From Amycolatopsis roodepoortensis (GTDB lineage Bacteria > Actinomycetota > Actinomycetes > Mycobacteriales > Pseudonocardiaceae), in the NCBI RefSeq assembly GCF_014873915.1, contig NZ_JADBEJ010000005.1:1922001-1986000 (forward strand): 64,000 bases of DNA. Direction: 5' to 3'. Of the stretch, positions 57,719 to 64,000 are shown piece after piece. Each line of letters starts with the position of its first letter. Position 1 is the first letter of the stretch. Both the position numbers and the translations under genes were made by a program. The notes below the pieces were generated by a model. It was not told the DNA's origin. It saw only the letters and a program-made list of their open reading frames with translations, and did no database searches.

Positions 57719-59079
57719 GATGCGATCACCTCGTGCAGATCGTCCGGAAGGTCGTCGGCGTGAGCGTACGGCCCGACCACCGCCGCCGCCGAGACGCCAC
57801 CAGGGCGGGCGAGCAGAGTGCGAGCGAGCGCACAGACCTCTTCGGTGGTGACGGCGTCGATCCGCGCCACCGTGTCGTCGACGCCGAGATAGCGGCCGTA
57901 GTTGAGTTCGTTCTTGCCGATCCGCGACATGCGTGACGAAGTGTCTTCGAGGCCGAGCACGAGCCCGCCCCGCAGCTGTCCCTTCGCGCGCGCGACCTCG
58001 GCTTCGCTCAGCCCGTCCTTGCCGACGAGTTCGAGCACCTCCCGGATCACCCCGGCGACCTCGCCGAGCTTTTCCGGCTGGCAGCCCGCGTACACGGCCA
58101 TGTGCCCGGTGTCGGCGTAGCTCGCGACGGACGAGTACACCTGGTACGCCAGGCCGCGCTTCTCCCGGACCTCCTGGAACAGGCGCGAACTCATCCCGCC
58201 GCCGAGCGCGGCGTTGAGCACCGACTGCGCGAACCGGCGGTCGTCGTGCCGCGACAGCGAACGCAGGCCGAGCATCACGTGCGCCTGCTCGGTGTCGTCG
58301 GTGTGCAGCGCGAGTTTCGGCGCCATCGCGATCCGCGCCCGTCCGCCGCGCGGCGGCACCGGCGTCGCCGCTCCGGTCAGCCTGGTCCGCAAAGCCTTGC
58401 GCACCAAGCGAAGCACCTGGGCGTGCTCGACGTTCCCGGCGACCGCGAGCACCATCCGCGGCAGGGTGTAGCGGCGCCGGTAGAACCCGCGCAGCGCCGT
58501 AGCGGACATCTCGACGATGGACTTCTCGCTGCCCAGCACCGGGCGGCCCAGCGCGTGGTCGCCCAGGATCGCGCCGACGAAGGTCTCGTGCAGCAGGTCT
58601 TCGGGGTCGTCGTCACGCATCGAGATCTCTTCGAGCACGACGCTGCGCTCGGTCTCGACGTCCTTGTCCGTGCACAGCGCCTCGAACACGACGTCGGTGA
58701 CGAGGTCCATCGCCAACGGCAGATCCTCGTCGAGCACCTGCGCGTAGTAGCAGGTGTGCTCCTTCGCGGTGAACGCGTTGAACTCGCCGCCGACCGCGTC
58801 GATCTCCTCGGCGATCTGGGTGGCGTCCCGGTTCGTGGTGCCCTTGAACAGCAGGTGTTCGAGATAGTGCGCCGCGCCCTCGACCGACGACGGCTCGTCC
58901 CGCGACCCGACCCCGACCCACAACCCGACCGTCGCCGACCGGGAGGCGGGAACGTGCTCGGTGATGACCCGGAGGCCACCGGCCAGCACACTGCGCTTGA
59001 CCACCGCACCGTCCGAAGTGGACTCCAGCGTGCGGGTGCTGCCGACGGGCTGTTCGTGCCCGGGAACCTGACGAGCCAA
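57715..59079 (-). CDS. M16-family zinc protease (PepR-like)
   Basis: 454 aa from TTG 59079, preceded by AAGGAA. The inverted zinc motif is AAHYLEHLLFKGT (HxxEH), with a distal Glu in DVETERSVVLEEI. The C-terminal half retains the RGLAYQVYS segment. These are processing peptidases of unknown target. The order pnp-protease-dapB is shared with mycobacteria. A later start at GTG (VKRSVLAGG) cannot be excluded. Confidence 0.93.
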   Translation of the reverse strand: MARQVPGHEQPVGSTRTLESTSDGAVVKRSVLAGGLRVITEHVPASRSATVGLWVGVGSRDEPSSVEGAAHYLEHLLFKGTTNRDATQIAEEIDAVGGEFNAFTAKEHTCYYAQVLDEDLPLAMDLVTDVVFEALCTDKDVETERSVVLEEISMRDDDPEDLLHETFVGAILGDHALGRPVLGSEKSIVEMSATALRGFYRRRYTLPRMVLAVAGNVEHAQVLRLVRKALRTRLTGAATPVPPRGGRARIAMAPKLALHTDDTEQAHVMLGLRSLSRHDDRRFAQSVLNAALGGGMSSRLFQEVREKRGLAYQVYSSVASYADTGHMAVYAGCQPEKLGEVAGVIREVLELVGKDGLSEAEVARAKGQLRGGLVLGLEDTSSRMSRIGKNELNYGRYLGVDDTVARIDAVTTEEVCALARTLLARPGGVSAAAVVGPYAHADDLPDDLHEVIAS

Positions 59080-59104
59080 CGGATTCCTTACTCACATGTC
59101 ACGA

Positions 59105-59141
59105 AAGGGTCGTTCAGGACGAGATGTCCCGAACGACCCTT
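59105..59141. terminator. Hairpin after pnp
   Basis: AAGGGTCGTTCAGGAC (59105-59120) pairs with 59126-59141 with one mismatch and a 5-nt loop. It lies between the pnp stop and the protease start. Confidence 0.75.
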
Positions 59142-59171
59142 CCCTGACGATTCACATCGGTCCAGCCAGGA

Positions 59172-61418
59172 CTACTGCGCGTCGGCCTTCGGGGCCTCGG
59201 CCTTGTCGCCCTCAGCCGCCTTGGCGTCTTCTTCCTGGACCACGATCAGGCTGATCTTGCCGCGGTTGTCGATGTCGGCGATCTCGACGCGGAGCTTGTC
59301 GCCCACGTTGACCACGTCCTCGACCTTGGCGATCCGCTTGCCGTTGCCCAGCTTCGAGATGTGCACCAGGCCGTCCTTGCCCGGCAGCAGCGAGACGAAC
59401 GCGCCGAACGCGGCCGTCTTCACCACGGTGCCGAGGAAGCGCTCGCCGACCTTGGGCAGCTGCGGGTTGGCGATGGCGTTGATCTTGTCGATCGCCGCCT
59501 CCGCCGACGGGCCGTCGGCCGCGCCCACGTAGATCGTGCCGTCGTCCTCGATGGAGATGTCGGCGCCGGTCTCCTCGGTGATCGAGTTGATCATCTTGCC
59601 CTTCGGGCCGATGACCTCGCCGATCTTGTCCACCGGGATCTTCACGCTGGTGACACGCGGGGCGAACGGGCTCATCTCGTCCGGGCCGTCGATCGCCTCG
59701 GCGATGACCTCCAGGATGGTGAGGCGGGCGTCCTTCGCCTGCTTCAGCGCGGCCGCGAGGACCTCCGACGGGATGCCGTCGAGCTTCGTGTCCAGCTGCA
59801 GCGCGGTGATGATGTCCTTGGTGCCGGCGACCTTGAAGTCCATGTCGCCCATGGCGTCCTCGGCACCGAGGATGTCGGTCAGCGCGACGTAGCGGGTCTC
59901 GCCGTCGACCTCGTCGGAGATGAGGCCCATGGCGATGCCGGCGACCGGCGCCTTCAGCGGGACACCCGCGTTCAGCAGGGCCATGGTCGAGGCACAGACC
60001 GAGCCCATCGAGGTGGAGCCGTTGGAGCCCAGCGCCTCGGAGACCTGGCGGATCGCGTACGGGAACTCGTCCCGCTTCGGCAGGACCGGCACGAGGGCGC
60101 GCTCGGCGAGCATGCCGTGGCCGATCTCGCGCCGCTTCGGCGAACCGACGCGGCCGGTCTCGCCGGTGGAGAACGGCGGGAAGTTGTAGTGGTGCAGGTA
60201 CCGCTTCGTGGTCTCCGGGGAGAGCGAGTCGATCTGCTGCTCCATGCGGAGCATGTTCAGCGTGGTGACGCCCAGGATCTGGGTCTCACCGCGCTCGAAC
60301 AGCGCGGAACCGTGCGCCCGCGGGATCACGGCGACCTCGGCGGCGAGCGAGCGGATGTCGGTCAGCCCACGGCCGTCCATGCGGATCTTGTCCGTGAGGA
60401 CGCGCTTGCGCATGATCTTCTTCGACAGGGCCTTGAACGCCGCGCCGATCTCCTTCTCACGGCCCTGGAAGGCTTCGCCCTCGCCCAGGCCGACCTTCTC
60501 CAGCACCGCGGCCTTGACCTGGTCGGTCGCGTTGTCACGGTCCTGCTTGCCCGCGATGGTCAGGGCGTTCGCGAGGTCATCGGTCGCGATGGCGGCGACG
60601 GCGTCGAAGGCGTCCTGCTCGTAGGCGAGGAAGACCGGGAACTCGCCGGTCGGCTTGGCGGCGAGCTCGGCCAGCTGCTGCTGGGCCTCGCACAGCACCT
60701 TGATGAACGGCTTCGAGGCCTCGAGGCCCTCGGCGACGGCGATCTCGTCCGGCGCCTTGCCGCCGTCGGCGATCAGGTCGAGGGTCTTCTCGGTGCCTTC
60801 GGCCTCGACCATCATGATGGCGACGTCGTCACCGACGATCCGGCCGGCGACCACCATGTTGAAGGTGGCGTCCTCGAGCTGCTTCCAGGTCGGGAACGCG
60901 ACCCACTGGCCCTCGATCAGCGCGACGCGGACGCCGCCGACCGGACCGGAGAACGGCAGGCCGGCGATCTGGGTCGAGGCCGAAGCCGCGTTGATCGCGA
61001 GCACGTCGTACGGGTCTTCGGGGTTGAGGCTCTGGACCGTGATGACGACCTGGATCTCGTTGCGGAGACCGTCGGCGAACGACGGGCGCAGCGGCCGGTC
61101 GATCAGGCGGCAGGTCAGGATCGCGTCGGTCGACGGGCGGCCCTCGCGGCGGAAGAACGCGCCGGGGATGCGGCCGGCGGCGTACATCCGCTCTTCGACG
61201 TCCACGGTCAGCGGGAAGAAGTCGAAGTGGTCCTTCGGGTGCTTCGACGCGGTGGTCGCCGAGAGCAGCATGGTCTCTTCGTCGAGGTACGCGACGACGG
61301 CGCCGGCGGCCTGACGGGCCAGGCGGCCGGTCTCGAAGCGGACGGTGCGGGTGCCGAAACGGCCGTTGTCGATGACGGCTTCGGTTTCGTGCACGGTGAC
61401 TCCGGTGGAGTCGGTCAT
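59172..61418 (-). CDS. pnp: Polyribonucleotide nucleotidyltransferase (PNPase)
   Basis: 748 aa from ATG 61418, with AGAGGAGA upstream. Two RNase PH-like cores (FFRREGRPSTDAILTCRLID and later RTDIRSL/RGETQILGVTTL regions) flank an all-alpha domain. A KH domain (VTSVKIPVDKIGEVIGPKG) and an S1 domain (GERFLGTVVKTAAFGAFVSL) close it, followed by an acidic Ala/Lys tail. It is a 3'-5' phosphorolytic exonuclease. The leader between rpsO and pnp folds into a three-way junction, probably its autoregulatory element. Confidence 0.97.
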   Translation of the reverse strand: MTDSTGVTVHETEAVIDNGRFGTRTVRFETGRLARQAAGAVVAYLDEETMLLSATTASKHPKDHFDFFPLTVDVEERMYAAGRIPGAFFRREGRPSTDAILTCRLIDRPLRPSFADGLRNEIQVVITVQSLNPEDPYDVLAINAASASTQIAGLPFSGPVGGVRVALIEGQWVAFPTWKQLEDATFNMVVAGRIVGDDVAIMMVEAEGTEKTLDLIADGGKAPDEIAVAEGLEASKPFIKVLCEAQQQLAELAAKPTGEFPVFLAYEQDAFDAVAAIATDDLANALTIAGKQDRDNATDQVKAAVLEKVGLGEGEAFQGREKEIGAAFKALSKKIMRKRVLTDKIRMDGRGLTDIRSLAAEVAVIPRAHGSALFERGETQILGVTTLNMLRMEQQIDSLSPETTKRYLHHYNFPPFSTGETGRVGSPKRREIGHGMLAERALVPVLPKRDEFPYAIRQVSEALGSNGSTSMGSVCASTMALLNAGVPLKAPVAGIAMGLISDEVDGETRYVALTDILGAEDAMGDMDFKVAGTKDIITALQLDTKLDGIPSEVLAAALKQAKDARLTILEVIAEAIDGPDEMSPFAPRVTSVKIPVDKIGEVIGPKGKMINSITEETGADISIEDDGTIYVGAADGPSAEAAIDKINAIANPQLPKVGERFLGTVVKTAAFGAFVSLLPGKDGLVHISKLGNGKRIAKVEDVVNVGDKLRVEIADIDNRGKISLIVVQEEDAKAAEGDKAEAPKADAQ

Positions 61419-61506
61419 AGGGTGTATCTCCTCTTTTGATCCTCTGTAACGGCGCGAGTCTCCCACCCTGGGACCTGTTTCGCCTGCGGACGCTCGAGGA
61501 GTGAGG

Positions 61507-61562
61507 CCGGTCTTCGATCGAAGCCCCCGGGCCGTTGCCCGGAAGCCACTACCGAGGACCGG
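61507..61562 (-). ncRNA. Structured pnp leader, Actino-pnp-like
   Basis: CCGGTC (61507-61512) pairs with GACCGG (61557-61562). Enclosed are the palindrome CTTCGATCGAAG (61512-61523) and the hairpin CCGGGC/GCCCGG (61527-61532 with 61537-61542). Together they make a three-way junction in the pnp 5' leader. An Actino-pnp RNA motif is known from this position in actinobacteria. The match to that family is inferred. Confidence 0.55.
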
Positions 61563-61609
61563 CGGACGGTTCCTCGTGCGCGCTCGCGCCGCGTGTTGCT
61601 GTACTTGGA

Positions 61610-61646
61610 CCGAGGGGGAGCGACCGCTGTGGTCACTCCCCCTCGG
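61610..61646 (-). terminator. Hairpin after rpsO
   Basis: CCGAGGGGGAGCGACC (61610-61625) pairs with 61631-61646 with one mismatch. It begins eight bases after the rpsO stop and probably separates rpsO from pnp transcription. Confidence 0.75.
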
Positions 61647-61653
61647 GTTCAAG

Positions 61654-61923
61654 CTATCGGCGCAGGCCGAGACGCTGGATCAGCGCACGGTAACGCTCGA
61701 TGTCCACCTTCATCACGTAGTTCAGCAGCCGGCGGCGGCGGCCGACCAGCAGCAGAAGCCCGCGACGGGAGTGGTGGTCGTGCTTGTGAGCCTTGAGGTG
61801 CTCGGTGAGGCCGACGATGCGCTTGGTCAGCAGCGCGACCTGGGCCTCCGGGGATCCGGTGTCCGAGTCGTGCACGCCGTACTCGGCAAGGATCGACTTC
61901 TTCTCTTCGGTGGACAAAGCCAC
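61654..61923 (-). CDS. rpsO: 30S ribosomal protein uS15
   Basis: 89 aa, the universal length, from GTG 61923 with AGGAG eight bases upstream. ALSTEEKKSILAEYGVHDSD, TGSPEAQVALLTKRI, and HSRRGLLLLVGRRRRLLNY are the S15 hallmarks. It binds 16S rRNA in the platform. The longer frame to 62019 is not used. Confidence 0.97.
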   Translation of the reverse strand: MALSTEEKKSILAEYGVHDSDTGSPEAQVALLTKRIVGLTEHLKAHKHDHHSRRGLLLLVGRRRRLLNYVMKVDIERYRALIQRLGLRR

Positions 61924-62052
61924 AGTGGTGCTCCTAGATATTCTGTGCCGTGCGGCCCGGACGATGTCTTCACGCCGGGTGAGACGGTCACGGCCGCCAC
62001 GGACTGCAGCCGGACCCAATCATCGAGGCTACCAGGCTCGTGATCAGCGGCT

Positions 62053-62562
62053 TCAGGCGCGGGCGTGGTCCAGCGCGTACGACCGGATCACCCGGTAGCG
62101 CGAAACGCCCTGTTCACGGTCACTGCTCATCAGAACGGCCTCGGTCGCCGTCCAGGTCTCACTGGTGAACCCGGCCAGCCGCTCCTCCCACGCGCTCGCG
62201 GCTCGCGGCCGGTCGCGGGGGAAGCGGGCCAGTGTCAGGTGGGCCACGTACGGCCTGCCCTCGTTCTCCGCGCCGGCCTTCACGGCCAGCTCGTGGAGCC
62301 CGGTTCCGGACACACTCAACCACAGCACCCCGGGGAATGTCGCGGCCTTTTCCAGCCGGAGGTCGATCGGGCCCGCGCCGTCCAGCCGCGCGGCGAGCCA
62401 GTCGCCTCGGTCCGCCGGGTCGTCCCGGCCGTAGAAACCGAGGGTGATATGCCAGTCTTCGCGCGCCGACCAGCGGAAATCGCCTTCTTCGGGTGTGCCG
62501 AGGGCGGCGGCGACCTGGTCGAGGACGTCGTCCGGCGGGATCAACGCACTGAAGAGCGTCAT
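62053..62562 (-). CDS. thpR: RNA 2',3'-cyclic phosphodiesterase (2'-5' RNA ligase family)
   Basis: 169 aa. Two HxTx motifs are present, HITL near residues 38-41 and HLTL near 108-111, as required for the 2H phosphoesterase fold. LFSALIPPDDVLDQV is the usual start. The enzyme opens 2',3'-cyclic RNA ends. It lies between rpsO and an HTH regulator. Confidence 0.9.
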   Translation of the reverse strand: MTLFSALIPPDDVLDQVAAALGTPEEGDFRWSAREDWHITLGFYGRDDPADRGDWLAARLDGAGPIDLRLEKAATFPGVLWLSVSGTGLHELAVKAGAENEGRPYVAHLTLARFPRDRPRAASAWEERLAGFTSETWTATEAVLMSSDREQGVSRYRVIRSYALDHARA

Positions 62563-62570
62563 GGGCGCGT

Positions 62571-62601
62571 GACTCGCGTGATCAGAGGCGTAACTCGCGT
62601 G
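62571..62601. repeat. 21-bp-period repeat (copy E)
   Basis: GACTCGCGTG at 62571 and AACTCGCGTG at 62592 are 21 bp apart, with GAGGCGTAACTC in between as in copies A and D. It fills the gap between the HTH gene stop and the phosphodiesterase gene start. Confidence 0.75.
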
Positions 62602-62606
62602 TTGCG

Positions 62607-63089
62607 TCAGGAACCGTTCCGTGCGGCGCGGCGCAGCAGGTCCGCCAGGGACGGGAAGTCCTCGTCGAGCAGCTTCGCGGCTTCGGTGAGGTCTTCGTCC
62701 TCGCCGATGTCCCGCAGCGCCACGAGCACACCCTGGTCGTCGGCGACGGCACCGACCGGGATGCTGTCCCGGCCCACCGTCGGCCGCGAGTCGCGGACGT
62801 CCTCGAGCGCCTCCTGCATGGCCTTGCGGTCCCCCGCGGCGACCGCCGGGACCAGCACCTTGCGCTCCAGCATGATCATCTTGGCGAGGACGACGGGGTT
62901 CCCGATCTTCGCGCGGCGCCCGCTCATCACCTGGCTGAGCATGGGCGCGCTGATGCCGAGGACCTCAGCGAGGAAGGCCTGGGAGATGTCGAACGCGACG
63001 ACCAGTCTCCGCACGCGATCGCCGAGCGGCTCCCCGTACCACTCCTTCTGCAGCGCGATGTTCCGCTGGACGATCTTGTGGTCCTCCAC
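62607..63089 (-). CDS. Helix-turn-helix DNA-binding protein
   Basis: 160 aa from GTG 63089, with AAGGGGAG nine bases upstream; ATG 63113 would add eight residues. The HTH lies near residues 24-62 (LVVAFDISQAFLAEVLGISA then PMLSQVMSGRRAKIGNPVVL). The rest is helical and acidic at the end. Such single-domain regulators near ribF are common in Pseudonocardiaceae. No target is known. Confidence 0.82.
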   Translation of the reverse strand: MEDHKIVQRNIALQKEWYGEPLGDRVRRLVVAFDISQAFLAEVLGISAPMLSQVMSGRRAKIGNPVVLAKMIMLERKVLVPAVAAGDRKAMQEALEDVRDSRPTVGRDSIPVGAVADDQGVLVALRDIGEDEDLTEAAKLLDEDFPSLADLLRRAARNGS

Positions 63090-63204
63090 CTGGTCCGCTC
63101 CCCTTAACCCCATCGAACGCCATGCGCGGTCCGTGACATCTTGCCACCGGAACGCACGTGAGCGGGTGTGTTTGCCGATTGTCATCCGGCCAAGGCCGGA
63201 ACCG

Positions 63205-64000
63205 TCAGTCCTGCTCGCCGAGCAGTTCCCTGGTGCGGGCGACGTCCTCGTCGATCTGCGCCACCAGCCCCTCCGAGGTCGGGAACCGGACCTGATCCCG
63301 CAGCTTGGTGACGAAATCGAGCGCGACGTGCTGCCCGTAGAAATCCTCGTCGATGTCGAGGACGAAGGCCTCGACGGTGCGTTCCCGCCCCGAGAAGGTC
63401 GGGTTGGTGCCGACCGACACGGCGGCGCGCAGCCGTCGGCCGGAATCCGACGAACGGGTGAACCAGGCGCTGTAGACACCGTCGGCGGGCACCGCGGCGA
63501 ACCGCGGCGTCGACAGGTTCGCCGTCGGGTAGCCGAGGTCGTGCCCCCGGCCGTCGCCCCGGACGACGATGCCCTCCAGCCGGTGCGGCCTGCCGAGCGC
63601 TTCGGACGCCGCGACGACGTCCCCGGCGTCGATGCACGAGCGGACGTAGGTCGAGGAGAAGGTGATGTCGTTGTCCGCCTGCTCCTGGGCGAGCAGTCCC
63701 TGCAGTTCTGCCCCCTGCGCCACGAAACCGAACCGCTTACCCAGCGTGCGAAGGAGTTCGACGTCGCCGGCCGCCTTCGCGCCGAAGGTGAAGTTCTCCC
63801 CCACTATCACCGCGGCCGCGTGCAACTTGTCCACCAGCACCTCGTGCACGAACTCGTGCGCCGTCAGCCGCGACAGCTCCAGCGTGAACGGCAGCACGCA
63901 GAAGACGTCCGCGCCCAGGCCCTCGACCAGTTCCGCCTTGCGGCGCAACGTGGTCAGCTGCGCCGGATGACTGCCCGGCCGGATCACCTCCGACGGATGC
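63205..64000 (-). CDS. ribF: Riboflavin kinase/FMN adenylyltransferase (5' end outside the window)
   Basis: About 265 residues are visible; the reading frame continues through the window edge (HPSEVIRPGSHPAQLTTL), so the N-terminal nucleotide-binding part with the HxGH motif is missing only because of the cut. The adenylyltransferase part includes NDITFSSTYVRSCIDAGDV. The kinase domain has GRGHDLGYPTANLSTP and GTNPTFSGRERTVEAFVLD. It makes FMN and FAD. Position beyond rpsO agrees with mycobacteria. Confidence 0.95.
   Translation of the reverse strand, partial: HPSEVIRPGSHPAQLTTLRRKAELVEGLGADVFCVLPFTLELSRLTAHEFVHEVLVDKLHAAAVIVGENFTFGAKAAGDVELLRTLGKRFGFVAQGAELQGLLAQEQADNDITFSSTYVRSCIDAGDVVAASEALGRPHRLEGIVVRGDGRGHDLGYPTANLSTPRFAAVPADGVYSAWFTRSSDSGRRLRAAVSVGTNPTFSGRERTVEAFVLDIDEDFYGQHVALDFVTKLRDQVRFPTSEGLVAQIDEDVARTRELLGEQD

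Noticed and set aside
59361..61439. 692-codon plus-strand open frame opposite pnp
   Set aside because: Shadow of pnp. The composition is extreme (Arg, Asp, Leu) and has no domain pattern or RBS.
1..64000. tRNA, rRNA, tmRNA or SRP RNA genes
   Set aside because: Scanning by eye for T-loop (GGTTCGAATC-like) and SRP/tmRNA conserved cores found no credible candidate; a tRNAscan or Infernal run would be decisive.

Overview
The window is chromosomal DNA of a high-GC actinomycete, most likely a Pseudonocardiaceae member of the Amycolatopsis type. The evidence is the gene order, third-position GC throughout, EspG/PE/PPE-like genes outside a core ESX locus, DUF3558, DUF3040 and DUF4097 proteins, and frequent leaderless starts. 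Much of the right half keeps the order known from mycobacteria (pspA, clgR, pgsA, argA, ftsK, RNase J, dapA, thyX, dapB, M16 protease, pnp, rpsO, ribF). No rRNA, tRNA, CRISPR array, transposase or integrase was seen.

Layout. 0.1-4.4 kb: start of the division/cell wall cluster on the minus strand (mraZ, rsmH, ftsL, ftsI), with a structured leader (mraW motif) before rsmH and arrays of MraZ-type boxes upstream of mraZ. 5-7.3 kb: an EspG/PPE-like/DUF3558/PE-like group. 7.5-12.5 kb: MoxR, DUF58 and transglutaminase operon. 12.6-17.4 kb: DUF3040, DNA polymerase IV, a methyltransferase, a ParA-like ATPase and a Nei-type glycosylase. 17.4-22.3 kb: adenosine deaminase behind a leader peptide and an RBS-masking hairpin, a candidate structured RNA, a GNAT enzyme, pyrD, and an allophanate hydrolase-like protein that has lost its catalytic triad. 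22.6-30 kb: the phage-shock genes pspM and pspA, an ECF41 sigma factor with its carboxymuconolactone decarboxylase partner, clgR, cinA, pgsA, rimO and argA.

30-44.3 kb: a CGNR regulator divergent from a hydrolase/nitroreductase pair, ftsK, an acyltransferase, a flavodoxin, a three-gene WXG-like/DUF1023/lipoprotein operon, an EamA exporter, a DUF305 lipoprotein, an amino acid permease and a VWA protein. 44.3-50 kb: RNase J, dapA, a Ser/Thr kinase, an ACT protein and thyX. 50-55 kb: an autoregulated-looking HicB-like gene with a DUF4097 protein, a HAD-like protein, a YcaQ-type protein, a GNAT and a GtrA gene, and a small membrane protein. 55.1-56.5 kb: one unrecognised gene in more AT-rich DNA between 45-bp direct repeats. 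56.5-64 kb: a small membrane protein, dapB, an M16 protease, pnp, rpsO, a 2'-5' ligase-like phosphodiesterase, an HTH regulator and ribF, which is cut by the window end.

The most unusual material is non-coding or marginal: two dispersed repeat families with strict 21-bp and 30-bp periods, the structured transcript at 18.56-18.66 kb, the leader/hairpin before the deaminase, the repeat-flanked cassette at 55-56.5 kb, and the Ala-Ala-Ala amidase. Promoter logic can also be read for several stress genes: a SigE-type promoter for pspA, a ClgR box before clgR, and paired ECF41 promoters. Functional calls rest on motif recognition by eye. No database search was possible.
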